This document shows positions 33,519-47,209 of a stretch of 64,000 bases of DNA, in pieces (position 1 is the stretch's first letter; every line of letters starts with the position of its first letter). The notes below the pieces were generated by a model, which ran no database searches, had not been told where the DNA came from, and worked only from the letters and a program-made list of their open reading frames with translations. The DNA comes from Brasenia schreberi (lineage: Eukaryota; Streptophyta; Magnoliopsida; Nymphaeales; Cabombaceae): assembly GCA_036023115.1 (NCBI GenBank), contig JAYKKT010000059.1, positions 6,837,501-6,901,500 of the forward strand, in the 5' to 3' direction. A program made the position numbers and the translations under genes.

Positions 33519-34719
33519 TGGAGGCAGTTGGTTAACGTGAAGGCCTAGCAATGGGTGCTGCAGCATTATAGACAGCACTATCTGCAATGATAGACATTTC
33601 ATTTTCCTTCAGTAAATTTCTCTCTTTGACGGGTAATCTATCTAAAATAAATTGCCTCTAAAAAGATAAAAGTCCTTTGGTAATGCTGCATTTGCTAGTG
33701 AGCCCAGTCTGTTCATGTCTCTTCATCATGCCTCAAGACTCAAGGTACAACATTGTCTGGCTTTATTGAGGAAATTGATGGCATATTATTTCCAAAATGA
33801 GTTGGGTCAAAAGTCATTAACATCCACGAAATAACATGATTGAATGGCTTAATATCACGAGAAAGCTGAATCCCAATGACTATTTGGCTGCCAACCCAAA
33901 GTGGAAAGAACGCTTTCACGGAAGGACCAACTCCGACGGCCATGGAAGTCTGAACAGGGTCACGAATCCAAGAGCCTCCATGACCCTTGTGGTAGGTGTA
34001 AAGATATTCAAGTCACTCGCTTAACGCTTTTAACAAGGTTAGTGGATGTAACTTTTAACCATTGGAAGGTACAACTATGATGAGAATGTGACATATTTGT
34101 CTTTTTTGTGTCCAGCTGGACCAAAGAAATCCAACTGATGACTAAGGTTTGTTTGTCCGGTTGATGCTTTTTGACATTGACACACTATTTTTACTGTCTA
34201 CATACTCTTTTTTTTATATCAAAATTAGTCTTTATTTGTCTTTGACATGTATTGACACACCATTTTGAGAATGTGATATATTTGTCCTTTTTTCTGTCCA
34301 GCTGGACCAAAAGAAATCCAACAGATAACTACGGTTTCTTTGTTCGGTTGATGCTTTTTGACATTAATGTATTTGACCGAAGCCTAACACACACAATCAC
34401 CCTTCGGAAATCCCTACGGTGAGCTAATGCTGTGGTACTAAAAGAAGACTTCTTTGCACATATATATATATATATATGATGTAAATTTACATGTTTTGAA
34501 TGGTGTTGTTGAGCTTTGAATCTCCTAGCGAGGTCTCGTCAAAAAATTACAAAGATTAAGATATTTATATTGATATATGATTATTGTTCTCATTTCTTTT
34601 GTTTATATCTCTATTTACTATAACATTATTGGATGTCCGTTACTACTAGTAGAAATAGCTCCCTATCTTAATTAGTTTTATGAATTTGAAAATAGTTTTA
34701 TTTACAAAATAAAATGGTT
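33519..34719. other. MYB-2 3' flank
   Basis: Aligns with the MYB-1 and MYB-3 3' flanks but lacks the stretch corresponding to 21350-22890. It holds the small frame 33836-34024, two copies of the 97-base unit and a short TA tract at 34459-34477. Confidence 0.65.
33836..34024 (+). CDS. Small conserved ORF downstream of MYB-2 (62 aa), unknown
   Basis: Starts MIEWLNITRKLNPNDYLAAN; same frame as 20890-21072 with two extra codons. No recognised domain. Confidence 0.3.
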   Translation: MIEWLNITRKLNPNDYLAANPKWKERFHGRTNSDGHGSLNRVTNPRASMTLVVGVKIFKSLA

Positions 34720-36242
34720 CATACAACATGGAAGCGGGTCCTCCTTCCATATTTAATGGCAGTTAACATTAAGGCCTTATGTGTATGCAAAGCTACACAA
34801 TCGAGTTTCTTAGATGACCAAGAAACAACAATACCTCCAAACAAAAAAGTATGATGAGAGGTTGATTTGTAGTCATCATTACTCCCAACAAAGTTAGCAT
34901 TTGAGTGTTTAATTATTTTTAATTTATCTACTTGATAGCATAATTTTAAGTCCTTATTCCTTTTACAAATCTCAAGATCCTCTTCACGACAACCTAATGT
35001 TGTCAATAAGGATTACTTTGATATTTACTCACAAGACCAATATTAAAACTAATATTAGGTTTCATACACCACATAATAGGTTTGGTTTTTCTTTTCTATC
35101 ACTTGAACAATCAACTTTATTTAGCTTGACCACATTGGCAACGAGTGTGCTAGCAAACTTACAATCACCCATTCTAAATTTCTTTAGGATATAGTTCATA
35201 TATCTATCTTAACTTAGATTTAATAATATGGACTCTCTATTATGGGTAATCTTTATATCCTAGATATAGGATGTCTCTCCCATATCTTTCATCTCGAACT
35301 TTGAGCTTAACTATAACTTAGTCTTTACAATTGTATCATTATCATTACCAATCAATAAAATAAAATCTACATGATGACAAAGTGGCTCTCACTATTATAA
35401 ATATAGACAATGATCAAGTTGATTAATTGCAAACTCAAGTGTTACAATGGCATTTTAAAAAGTCAAATATCATTGATAAGGTGATTACTTTATATCATGT
35501 ATGAATTTTGTTAACCTATATATCATATCATCATGAACTTTGATTACATACCCTTCTATTTATGTCATTATTACCTATAAAGATGTCATTCTTAGTATAC
35601 TCTAAGAATTCAACATCTCTACTTTCTGTCACCCCAAGGTCCTTGTGATTAAATTTATATCCTTTTGAATATCATATAAAGATACACCACAAAGATATAC
35701 TATTTAGTTTATCTCTAGATTAGTCTACAACCTATACCAGAAAGCCCCACTATTTTGATACCTATGAAGGTAGGGCTCCGTAACACATGTAAAAATCCTA
35801 TAAAGATACACCTAATATTTAGAAGTCTTGCTATATTGTTCAACTATACTATTTTGTTGAAGGTTTTCTTATTAATTTCCCTTGAATACATGCCTTATAT
35901 TTTTTAATGTGGTTTCATCCAATCAAGGTAATAAGTTAAGGATTGTTAATTTCTTTAACTTATTTAGGCTAATATATCCTAGCCTTTTATGTCATGCATT
36001 CGCATCAACATGCATTGCATATTCAATATAATCAGAAGAAGTTGAGAGCCTTTATTATTCAAAGTTTTGAGTTTAAACAATTTATTATCAGAATAAAAAT
36101 CTCAATAAAAAATAGCCAATGATGTTTTCTTAAGGTCACTTTCTCAAGGAAAAATTTAATCTCAAAGCCCTTTTTTATCAAAACAGGTACAATGAGCAAA
36201 TTTATTTTGTATAGTTATTGCTTATGTGGATCTGTGCTTTTT
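34720..36242 (-). mobile_element. Copia fragment at unit II/III border
   Basis: Minus-strand remnant, longer than its partners. It covers RNase H (34720-35006, with FVGSNDDYKSTSHHTFLFGG), RT (35000-35560), the integrase linker (35580-35700), and then, after a deletion, GAG-pre-integrase and protease-side sequence (about 35860-36230). Units I and IV have lost the last part. All frames are broken. Confidence 0.8.
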
Positions 36243-36458
36243 GAAACTGATTGGATCCAAAAGCCCACCTAAACCCAGGCCATAATAATAAAAATATATA
36301 TAATTGATATGCTCATATCCGGTTTAAACTAATTTAAGCTGTTAAAGCCCACCCAAAACCCAGTCATGGCAGTGAGTATCATGGTTTAGACCAGTTTGAG
36401 CAGGCCAGGCTTGGTTAGACACGTCTGGACCTGAAATATGTTCATACCTGGTTTGTGT

Positions 36459-36480
36459 CTCTCTTTATATACAAAGAGAG
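36459..36480. promoter_or_regulatory. Palindrome enclosing a TATA-like core
   Basis: Identical to 299-320: 8-base arms around ATATAC. Confidence 0.5.
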
Positions 36481-36681
36481 AACTCGTGCAACCTCTAACA
36501 CATGTATACTCATTTCATCCTTTACTTTTGATATATATATATATATATATACAAATAGTAGTGTATATATAGGGTTTGCCATGTATAATGTGCAATGATG
36601 CGCAGATGCACAAACAGCTGGAGCACATTATGCATAAACAGATCAAAGGCAGCAACGAGCACCTATTTGAATTTGTAATGA

Positions 36682-36682
<1 letters not shown>

Positions 36683-36773
<91 letters not shown>

Positions 36774-36792
36774 TTATTTATTTATTTATTTC
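36683..36792. repeat. Long (TA)n tract with (TTTA)n tail
   Basis: About 87 bases of TA followed by five or six TTTA units. It is the longest microsatellite in the window. Confidence 0.95.
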
Positions 36793-37473
36793 TCACAAAA
36801 ATATGGCTTTCGTTTTTGACACATTAGGACAAAATTCTCATTCTATAAAATCAAGTCCTTAGGTTTTTGTCTTAAAGCTAGAACGGTCCATGTATGCTGG
36901 TCTCAACTTTACATGGGATCAGACTTGATTTTGGTTTTGTTGACTAATGAAATTTAGATTAGTTACGACCAATTACATCAGCCAAAAATCTATTCAGATA
37001 AATTAAATCTGATCCGGTTAATATAATAGCACATTGTAAGGGACTGGAATTGATGATGTAACAATTAAGGCAATTTCGATAAGGTCAATATATAGAGAGA
37101 TTAATATTCATGATGCGTGCAACATAGCGTGTTTCAGGTAATCTATCTACAAGTTTCTCGATTTCTTCTAAGAAGTTTTTTGTTTCTTTGGGTTATCTTC
37201 GTTATCCTTTCCTGTAGCATCGGGTTTAATACTTATCAACGGGTGTATATAAATATCGACAGGTGACTGGCGAGGTATGAGATTTGTTATTTTTGGTTTT
37301 CTGCAGCCTCTGGTTTAAAGTTCCAAAAGAGAAATAAAATGAACGTTACATGAGGAACCGCTAAGATCAGAACACCTCAAGAAGTCATTACGTTTCCATA
37401 CTCAAACAATCCAAAGAGTGCACCAAAAGATAAAAAACCAAGACTCCGAGAGAGAGAGAGAGAGACCAATCAT

Positions 37474-37663
37474 TCTCATGAATACATCGTCGACATTTGT
37501 GTTGTCGAGAATGTCAGGTTTTGATCGGCCTTGCTTAAGCTTGCCTCTATGATAGCCAGAGTTTGGAGTCTCATGAATACATCGTCGACATTTGTGTTGT
37601 CGAGAATGTCAGGTTTTGATCGGCCTTGCTTAAGCTTGCCTCTGTGATAGCCAGAGTTTGGAG
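37474..37663. repeat. 95-base tandem duplication
   Basis: Two head-to-tail 95-base units starting TCTCATGAATAC at 37474 and 37569, differing at one base (CTATGATAG versus CTGTGATAG). Present only in unit III, next to a minus-strand LTR. Confidence 0.92.
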
Positions 37664-37943
37664 CGGAAAGTGTTGGGAAGATATGTAGAGAAAAAAGAAA
37701 AGAAGGAGAGGGTGATTGTAGACGGTTTCCCTTAGACGGATTATCAAGACAAGATTTTGTATTTTTCTCAGTCCTTTTCGTACTGTATTTATAGATGGCT
37801 TTATCTTCCTAGTTTTTACGTATGGACTTTTCATTACAAGTCGTTCTCTGTCTCTAACATTTTTCATTTAATTTCTATAACTTCAACGTTTATTTATTCT
37901 CATGTAATGTTTTATAGCCTAAGAAAGACCATTTTTCGTTACA
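37664..37943 (-). repeat. 3' LTR of unit III minus-strand copia (partial)
   Basis: On the minus strand it starts TGTAACG at 37943, directly after a CAAGTAGGAG purine tract, and has a TATA box (CTATAAATA, near 37785). The far end is unclear because the 95-base duplication lies there. Units I and IV have lost this LTR. Confidence 0.65.
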
Positions 37944-40330
37944 ACTCCTACTTGGCTATTCGAGCCAAGTATCTTGACATACTAGTTTTGCCTCCCACTT
38001 TTATAGGGTTTTCCAAGTTATATCATATATGATTGTTATTTCAATCATTACTTGTGTAGTTTCTTACCTAAACAACATTCAAATATATCTGAAACCTATG
38101 TTTGCAACATGCTTTGAGAAAATAACTTTTGTTATGCCTTTAGTCAAGGGGTATGCCAATGTATCATCTATTGGCATATATGAGATGAATATTTTCTTTC
38201 TCATAACCTTATCATGAATATAGTGGTATTTAACCATTATATACTTGCTTTTGGAGTTAATCAACCCCACTCTTAATCAAAGTAATTATTTCATTGTTGT
38301 CACAACAAATGGCAACCGACTTGTTGGCTATATCTAGCTTCAAACAACAATATTTGTCAAACGGCGTTAGTTGCAACCATACAGCAAGCCACATACTCAG
38401 TCTCCTATGTATGCAACGCTACACAACTCTATTTCTTGCAAGCCCAAGAAACAATTCCACCTTCAAATAAGAATATTTGTCCAAAAGTTGATTTGTTGTT
38501 ACCTTTGTTCTCAGTAAAGTTAGCATTTGAGTATCCTACCACTTTCAATTCATCTGTTTAAAACATAATTTCTTATTTTGTTCCATTAAGATATCTTAGA
38601 ATCCTTTTCACAACTATCCAATGTTGTCATCTAGGATTATTTTGATATCTACTCACAAGACCAATAGTGAAACTGATATCAGGTCTTATACATAAAATAA
38701 CATACATCAAGCTCTCTACACCTTATGCATAAGGAACATTAGGCTTATCATTTCCTTCTCTAAGACAATCAACCTTACTCATGTTTACCCCTTTTGTAAT
38801 GGGTGTAGATGCAGACTTGCACTCACCAATTTTAAACTTCTTGAGGATATAATTAATATATCTCTCCTGACTTAGGTATAGGAGTTTAGATTATCTATTT
38901 CAAGAAATCTTTATCACCATGATATAGGATAATTTTCCCTATCCTTCATTTCAAACTATGAGTTTAACAATGACTTGGTTTTGACAATCATCTCATTGTC
39001 ATTCCCAGCCAACAATATGTCATCTACATATAATGATAAGATGACAAAGTGACTCCTATTGTTTCAGACATATATATAATAGTCAAGTTAAGTTCAATAA
39101 TGACATTTTGAAAAGTAAAATACCATTGACAAGGTGTTAAGGCCATATAGGGATTTTTTCAACCTATATATTTTATCTTCTTGTCCTTCAACTTTGTATT
39201 CTTCGGGTTATTGCATATATATGATTTCATCTAAGTCTTCATTTAGGAAAGCAATTTTATATCTAACTAATGTCACTCCAAATCATAATATGCTGATATC
39301 ACTAGGATTATTTTTATGGATGCAAATTTTGTAATATGAGAATATGTCTCAACATAATTTATCTCCTTTTTTTGTGAAAAACCCTTTGCAATCAACCTCA
39401 CTTTAAACTTATCGATTGTTCCATGTACATTATATTTCTTTTTTAGAACTCATTTATACTCTATTATAACTTTCCTTTCTTTAGGTAAATCAACAAAAAT
39501 CCAGACTTGGTTTTTCTCAACAAATTCAATTATATGTTAGGTTATTGGTCAGCTCATCTAAATCAACTGAATTGCATACTTCCTCTACAAGATAAGTATC
39601 ATAATCCTTTAGTAGGATGAAGTGACCCTAGGTATTTTATATCCACCGAAAGTTTCGGTTTGTTTAAAAAGATCATATATAAGTTCCAATGATGATTGAT
39701 CTAGATCTACTAGATCATTAACATTCTCCTCATTGTTTTTCAGGATGTCATTTTTAGTATCTTCTAGAAATTTAACATCCATACTCTCTATGAGTTTATG
39801 GTCTTTGTGACAAAATCGGTATACATCTCCTCATTTTAAGGATGTCACTTTAGGATATCTAATAAATATATATCTTAAGGATTGACCATCTAACTTATCT
39901 GTATACTGATAAAGGATCTTTACATAAGCAATAAATCACCACCTTCTTAGATGATCTAGATTTGATTTTCTTCAAACCACATATCATATGGTGTAGATAA
40001 TACAATTTTACATGATATTCTGTTTAGAATATATACAATTGTATTTACTACTTTTTCATTCAATACCCTTTGCAAAGATGCTTTATTAGCATGGACCTAG
40101 TCTTATTAAATAAGGTTCTATTATATCTTTCTGCTACACCATTCAGTTGATGCATCCTAAAAATTGCATTTTGTATTGAAATACCAAATTTTTTACAGAG
40201 TTCTAGGAATTCTGCAGATGTATACTCATCATCTCTATCTGATCTCAAGTTTTTCATTGTATACCTCAATTGGTTCTCAACTTCTTGCTTATATTCTTTA
40301 AATGTTTAAGTGTCTCAAATTTATGTACTA

Positions 40331-40371
<41 letters not shown>

Positions 40372-42540
40372 CCACATAAAGTTTATGAAATATACATTCC
40401 CACGATGAGATCTTACCTTATACGATCCACATAAATCACTATGAATGATTTCTAACAGTGTTGTTGCCCTTGTTAATTAAATATATTTATTATCATTTTT
40501 CCTTTTATATAGGTTTCATATTTACCAAAAGTGTTTTACTGAAATCCTGAAATAAGTCAAAGTTGGATAATTTTCTTAACCTTTTTAGACTTATGTGCCC
40601 TAGGCGTCAATACCACATATTTACATCAACATTAAAGGTACAATCAATATGAGTAAAAAATCCTTCTTTTTCATTTAATTTAAACAAATCTTCTTCATCA
40701 TCGAACAATCTTGAGAAGGTTATTCTTCCATGCTTTCCTATGGTTACCTTATTAGTAATAAACCTTATTTCAAAACCTTTTTTAACTAAGGTAGGGATCA
40801 TGATAAAATTGTGCCTTATAATTAGCACAATTAGTATATTAATTAGAACGACCGATGTGCCTTGTAAATAAATTCTAAAGGACCCTACACTAAGGATATT
40901 TGAGAAAGTTTTATTTACCATATACACTCTATGTTCACATAGTTTATATTATTTTAGGTCCATAGTCCTTTCTTTACTCTCTAAGATATATCTTGTTACT
41001 CTAGAGTCAATCTACCAACTAGATATTGGGTGATCCATGTAGAGGTATTCTAAAACCACACAAATTATATCATGCTTCTCCTATTGACCGTATTGTTGGT
41101 CTTTCTATCATCAATTTTTTTTGTGATAATCTCTCTTTTAGTGCCCCATCTTTTCATAGTTAAAACACTTGACCCGAGAAATCATTTTTTACGATTTCTT
41201 AAAAGTTTGATTGCTTTTCTTTTAATCTTACCAAACTTTTTGTTTGGTTTATTCTTTTTCTAATTTGGTCTAGAGCTTGTAACAATTTCTTCTTGAGCTA
41301 TTAACAACTTATTTTTGTTTTTATTCATGTGCTCTTGTTCAATTGGTAGTTTAAGAGGTAACTCAGAAAAGTATGTTTCACCTCCTAATCTCAAGGCCAT
41401 GACAACCATATTTTATGAAGGGAGAAGACTATTTAAGATAGTTGATATTTGTATAGCCTTGGGGATGACTGACTTTACCAAAACTAAGTATTTTATCATT
41501 ACCAACATTTGGTTTATATGTTTTACTACATTATCTCCTTCTTTCATTTTGTAGGAGTTGTATTTTTGTAATAGTAACTGAATATGTAGTTTAGTTGTAG
41601 TATTATATTTAGTTGTAAGTCATATTCTTTAAATACCCTAATTAGGTCATCCTCCATATAGGTTAGCATTATAGTTTTAGCTATGGTATCATCTCTAAGG
41701 AACATTTTGTACGCTTTCTTTTCTTCTTCTATTGCAGTTGGAGTAGGTGGTTAAACTGTATCATTCAAAACATAGTTTATACCTTCAAGTATAAGTGTTA
41801 AAGGGATATGTCTTTTCCATATTTAAAAATTTTTATCATTCAGTTTTTCTGTTTTTGCCAACTCTAATACACAAATCCTAGAGTTCATTTTAATTTGTTT
41901 AACAAAAATAATAAATGGATGCTCTAAAAATGAAACAATCAATCACGTGTATTAGTAGACTATAGTAGTTGCAACAATATATGTGTTATATTTTGAAAAA
42001 TATGTCAAAGTACCTTTGAGTATTTTCAGTTGATACTTAGATATCAATTGAAAAAACACTCAACTTGATTCTGCTATTTGAGAACCAACCAAGGGACAAA
42101 ACCATAATTTTTTCTTTATTTCATGCCATTGTAATTTTCTAAAAAACTAAGGGATAAACTAAGAATTTGACCTTTTTGACCCAAGACAAAATAGTAAAAA
42201 GGAACCAAGGGTAGATGCATAATTGTACTTCTCAACCCATTTTTTAATTTTCTTAAAAGGATATGAGTAATACTGTCTTTTCGTATAGTGGCAAAATTGT
42301 GAATTTTTAAATGTACTAGAGTAACTTTATATTTTCAAAGCCAGACAATTTTGTATTTTCGCTATTAGGGTTAAAATTGTCTTTTATCAAAAAATATCTA
42401 GGTTTTTTGTAATTTCACTTAGTGGTAGTTTTATAAAATAAAAAATCATGTTTTTGAAAAACCGTCAATGGTTTTCTAGAAATAGGGTGGTTTTGGTAGG
42501 TCATGGTTTTAAAAAGCTGCGTGCATTGAATGATTCAAGG
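37944..42540 (-). mobile_element. Degenerate Ty1/copia element, unit III
   Basis: The least truncated of the four duplicated minus-strand copies, keeping its 3' end and LTR. Going down: leader (42540-42000), gag (about 41890-41315), protease remnant (about 41010), GAG-pre-integrase and protease side (40927-40607), integrase (40269-40060), linker (about 39800-39560), RT (about 39480-38760, with YVDD near 39020) and RNase H to the end of pol (38640-38079, with a KSKYIMVKYHYIHDKVM stretch). All frames are broken. Confidence 0.9.
40333..40369. repeat. (TA)n in copia integrase
   Basis: Expanded TA tract at the same integrase site as 25577-25628. Confidence 0.95.
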
Positions 42541-42644
42541 AGAGAGAAGGAGCATATAATGAAGGGGAGAGGGAGAAGAAGGGATAGGGTGAACAATAAA
42601 AGAAGCCTTACCGATGGAATTGGTGGTTTTGAAAGAAGCCTTAC

Positions 42645-42835
42645 AGTTCGTGGCAGCCACTATCCCAGATACCAACTGTGATGGGCTTTCGGCCATAGTG
42701 AAATTTGACATGGCACACACGAACTCCGACCGATGGAACTCTGGTCTCTGGCGAGTTAATGGGTTGAAGAAATGGGTTTTGTCGATGCAGGGATAGCCAA
42801 CAACCAAAATCTTGAAAAATTGCTCTCGTAAGGCT
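42645..42835 (-). pseudogene. RabA-like GTPase exon 1 fragment, inverted copy (unit III)
   Basis: The minus strand encodes LREQFFKILVVGYPCIDKTHFF within a frame open from 42918 to 42535. The P-loop GDSxVGKT has become GYPCIDKT, so nucleotide binding would be lost. The rest matches the other inverted Rab fragments. The apparent 127-residue frame includes non-Rab flank and is fortuitous. Confidence 0.65.
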
Positions 42836-43499
42836 CCCCTATGGTGTGAAGATAACAAAAGACTTAGAAGTGAGGACAACGACCAAGGAAGATGATGAAT
42901 ACGGAAAACTGACTGCAAGAAGTGTTTGACGAATAGATGGACAAGGGCGAGTCACTTGGAGAGATCAGAGAGTTTATATGTCACATCATCGTCATCGTCA
43001 TCCTATACGAGGGAAGTATTTTGTGTTTCATTACTTGATTGAGTGCTCGGGAAAATGATGGAACCGCGTCATGTCCCATTTCTAAGTGAAGAACCAATGG
43101 TTGATAAAAGTTATACTATGAGAACAAAATTTTCCTTTCCCAAGGTATAACATCCGACTGGAAGCTTACCTCATAGGAATACAAGTTTGATAATTTCATG
43201 TATTTCTTTACAAATTGGAGACAGCAACCAACCACATTTATGTCCATATACATACGAAAGGGTGCCTTTCACATTCATCCATTGGCCTTGAGTCTTTAGA
43301 AAAATGCCCAAATATTTACAAACTTTTACATGTTATACAACACAACAAACACTAACCTTTTCCCAGGCTAAATGATTTTTTTTGTTTCCACAAAGCAATT
43401 TATAAAATTCATGTCGAAGGCCTAACGCATAAGTAATAGTTAAATGAGAATTTGAGAAAGTTAGGCCCTTTACACGCAATGCTTTGAAAGTTATGTGAT
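42836..43499. other. Spacer before copia element B, unit III
   Basis: Counterpart of 5953-6550 and 27986-28510. It ends where element B inserted, in the AGTTATGTGAYAAGAC sequence seen uninterrupted near 28490 in unit II. Confidence 0.55.
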
Positions 43500-43504
43500 A
43501 AGAC
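43500..43504. repeat. Target sequence AAGAC at the end of copia B
   Basis: Five bases before the LTR end. They match the empty site in unit II (28500-28504 region), but no second copy follows 51586, so the far junction was rearranged. Confidence 0.5.
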
Positions 43505-43944
43505 TGTGGCTATTTTGATGTCTTCTTGTCAGATTCTGGCTTCTCTCAACCTCCTGGTTTGTTATCATCGACCTCCAGTTTGTTGCTTCAAAGCTTTTCA
43601 AGTACGCCTGCAGCAGAAGATCAAGGTACGTGTTTTTTTGGTTTCGAGGTTTCCACACAACGGGTTTTGCCTGGGAAAGTTTCTGATGTTTTTCAGTGTT
43701 CTTAATTGTGTGCGTTGCTCTCTATTTATAGAGCAACGCATGCTCCTGCCTTTCCTAGTTTGGCCCATTAGGCTTTCCTCTTCAGGAGCCCCTTTAATCG
43801 GACAGTTACTGTGCAATCTGGTAATGGTCCGACAATTTTGATTTTATGGCCGTTACGACCATTCTTTTCGTAATCGTGACCATAAATAATGACTGGATGG
43901 CCAGTCCAACCGTTTTTGTACCTGAGAATGGCCACAGCCTTACA
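43505..43944 (-). repeat. 3' LTR of copia B (440 bp)
   Basis: On the minus strand it begins TGTAAGGC after AAGTAGGAGA and ends CCACA. The TATA box lies at 43721-43730 between perfect 10-base inverted arms. Confidence 0.88.
43711..43740. promoter_or_regulatory. TATA box inside an inverted repeat (LTR B)
   Basis: Arms TGCGTTGCTC and GAGCAACGCA enclose TCTATTTATA (TATAAATAGA on the minus strand). The same arrangement occurs at 51361-51386. Confidence 0.6.
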
Positions 43945-46900
43945 TCTCCTACTTGGCAATTCGAGCCAAGTGTGTTGACGTACTAGTTTTCCTCTCACTT
44001 TTGTGGGGTTTTCCTAATAATGTTATTTTATAATTGTTATTGCAATCACTGCCTGTTGTGTGGTTATTTACCTACACAATAATCAAACATATCTCAAACC
44101 CATGTTTGCAACATGTTTTGAGAAAATCTCCTCTATTATGCCTTTAGTTAAGGGGTCTGCCAAGATATCATTTGTAGGGATGTATGAGATAGATATTTAC
44201 TTTCTCATAACTATATCATGAACATAGTGGTATTTAACCATTATATGCTTGCTTTTAAAGCTATCTGCTCAACTCTTGATAAGAGTAATTGTTGTGTTGT
44301 CACAGTAAATGACAACAGACTCATCGGCTATTTCCACTTCAATTCACGTATGAAGCGGTTTATCCAGATAACACTCATTGCAGCTATACAACTAGCCACA
44401 TAATCAGATTTCCATGTCTACAATGCTACACAACCTAGTTTCTTACATGTCCAAGAAACAACACCTTAAAATAAGAATATTTGCCTCGATGTAGATTTGC
44501 TGTCATTTTTGCTCCCAGCAAAGTCAACATTTGAGTATCCTATCACTTTTAGTTCATCTGTTTAAAAACACAACTTCAAGTCTCTTGTTCCTTTCAGATA
44601 TCTTAAAATTCTTTTTATAGTTATCCAATGCTGCCATCAAGAATTACTTTGATATATACTCATAAGACCAACAATAAAGCTAATATCAGGTCTTGTGCAT
44701 AGCATAGCATACATCAAGCTACCCACAGCTTGTGCATAAAGAACGTTTGGCTTATCGTCTCCTTCACTGGGACAATCAATCTTACTTAGTTTAACCCCTT
44801 TTGCAATGGGTGTAACAATAGACTTGCATTCACTCATTTTGAACTTCTTGAGGATATAGTCAATATTTCTTTACTCACTCAGGCAAAAGAGATTAGATTC
44901 TCTATCTCGAGAGATCTTTATACCCAAGATATAGGAGCTTCTCTCATATCCTTCATTTTGAACCTTGAGTTTAACCATGACTTGGTTTTGACAATCATCT
45001 CATTGTCATTCTCAGTCAACAATATGTCATCTATATATAATGATAAAATGACAAAGTGACTCCCACTATTCCAGACATATACAGAGTGATCAAGTTCATT
45101 AGCCACAAACCCAAGTTCTATAATGACATTTTGAAAAGTCAAATATCATTGGTGAGGTGACTGTTTGAGGCCATATATGGATTTTCTCAATCTATATACT
45201 TTATCTTCTTGGCCTTCAACTATAAATTCTTTGGGTTGTTGTACGTATCTGATTTCATCTAAATCTCCATTTAAAAAGGTTGTATTTACATCTAACTGAT
45301 GTAAGTCTAAATCATAATATGCAGATATTGCTAGGATTATCCTTATGGATGCAAATTTCACAATTAGGGAATATGTCTCAACATAATCTATCTCCTCTTT
45401 TTGCTAAAAATCTTTTACAACCAACCTCGCTTTAAACTTGTCGATTGATCCATTGACCTTGTATTTCTTTTTTAGAACCAATTTACAACCTATAGCTTTC
45501 CTTCCTTTTGACAAATCATCAAAATTTCCAAACTTGGTTTTTCTTAATATATTCAATTTTCTCATCTGTAGTTTTTCTCTAGTCTGTTGCTTTCGATGAG
45601 TTCATAGCTTGCTGATAAGTCAAGTTATCAGTCAACTCATCTAAATCCACTAAATTACAAACTTCTTTTATAAGATAAGTGTGATAATCCTTTAAGTAGG
45701 ACAGAGTAGCCCTAGGCCTTTTATGTCCACTTAAGGTTTCGGTTGTTTGAGTAAGATATTTTATGAGTTTAAATAATGATTGATCTGGGTCTACTAGATC
45801 ATCAATATATTCATCGTTATTTTCCAAGATATTATTCTTAGTATCTTCTAAGAATTCAACATCCCTACTTTCTATCATTCCATGGTCCTTATGATGAAAC
45901 CGATATCCCTTTAAACCTTTAGGATATCCGATGAATATACATCTCAAGAACTTACTTTCTAACTTGTCTGATCAAGGACCTTTACATGTGCAATAGATCC
46001 CCACCTCCTGAGATGACCTAGGTTGGTTTTTCTTCCAAACCACATCTCATATGGTGTAGTGAATATAGTTTTACATGGTAATCTATTGAGTTTGTATACT
46101 ACTGTACTTACTACTTCTCTCCAAAATATCCTTCGTAGAGAGGCATCAATCAACATTGACCTTGTCATATTCAGTAAGGTCTTGTTATATCTTTTAGCTA
46201 CACAATTTTGTTGAGGTGTTCTAGGCATTATATTTTGCTTTACAATAGAAAAGTCTTTACATAATTCAAGAAATTCTGCAGAGGTATATTCACCACCTCT
46301 ATCTGATCTTAAGACTTTGATTGAATGTCCTAGTTGATTTTCAACTTCCTGCTTATATTCTTTAAAAACTTCTAGTGCCTCAAATTTATCTCAAGTAATC
46401 ATCGATAAAGGTTATAAAATAAACCTTTTCATGATGTGACCTTACTCTAAATGGTCCACATAAAGTTATGTGAATGACCTCTAAGAGGGTTGTTGTTCTT
46501 GTTGACTCTTTGAGAAAATATTTTCTTGTCATTTTTCCTTGTATACAAGTTTTACACTTTTTTAAAGTATTTTCCTCAAATTTAGACAATAAGTCAAAGT
46601 TCAATAATTTTCTCAACTTCTCCATACTTATATGCCTGAGATGTTTATGTCATACATTCACATCAACATTAAATGCATAATGAATATAAGCAGAAGGATT
46701 TCATTTTTATTATCATTTAGTTTGAACAGTCCATATTCTACATCAAATTCTTGAGAGAATAATATTCTCACATGTTTCCTCACAGTGACCTTTCTAGGAA
46801 TAAACCTGACCTCAAAACCTTTTTTTACTAAGGCAGGGATCGAGACCAGATTTCACCTTATTGATGTCACAATTAATATATCAGTCAGTACAATTGGTTT

Positions 46901-47167
46901 GCCTCATACAAAGATTATAAAGGACCTAGTACCCAAAATATTTGAGAAAGTGTTGTTTCCTATGTACACCCAATGTTCTCCTGATTTGTATTCCTTTAGA
47001 TCCATTGTCCCTTCTTTTGTCTTTGAGATATGTCTGGTAGCTCCAAAGTTAATCAACCAACCTGTCATCAGGCAGTCCATATAGAGACATTCAGATATTA
47101 CGCAGATTATATCCTACTTCTCTAATTGTTCGTGTTGTAGGTTGTTTCCTCCACTTTTCTTGTTACG

Positions 47168-47209
47168 GCAATTACTCTTGTAGTGTCTCATATTTCCACA
47201 ACTAAAACA
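47168..47209 (-). other. Intact CCHC zinc knuckle of copia B gag
   Basis: Minus strand reads CFSCGNMRHYKSNC, an exact CX2CX4HX4C nucleic-acid-binding knuckle. It is degenerate in element A (CFNYEKMRH then stop). Confidence 0.85.

Larger units (their letters stand above)
36243..37463. other. Conserved non-coding flank, second copy
   Basis: Counterpart of 151-1258. It carries the TATA palindrome, a long TA tract and the terminal GA run. No gene seen. Confidence 0.6.

Noticed and set aside
42535..42918. 127-codon minus-strand frame as a real gene
   Set aside because: Only its middle is the Rab exon 1 fragment. The P-loop is destroyed and both ends are non-Rab flank; sister copies are frameshifted.
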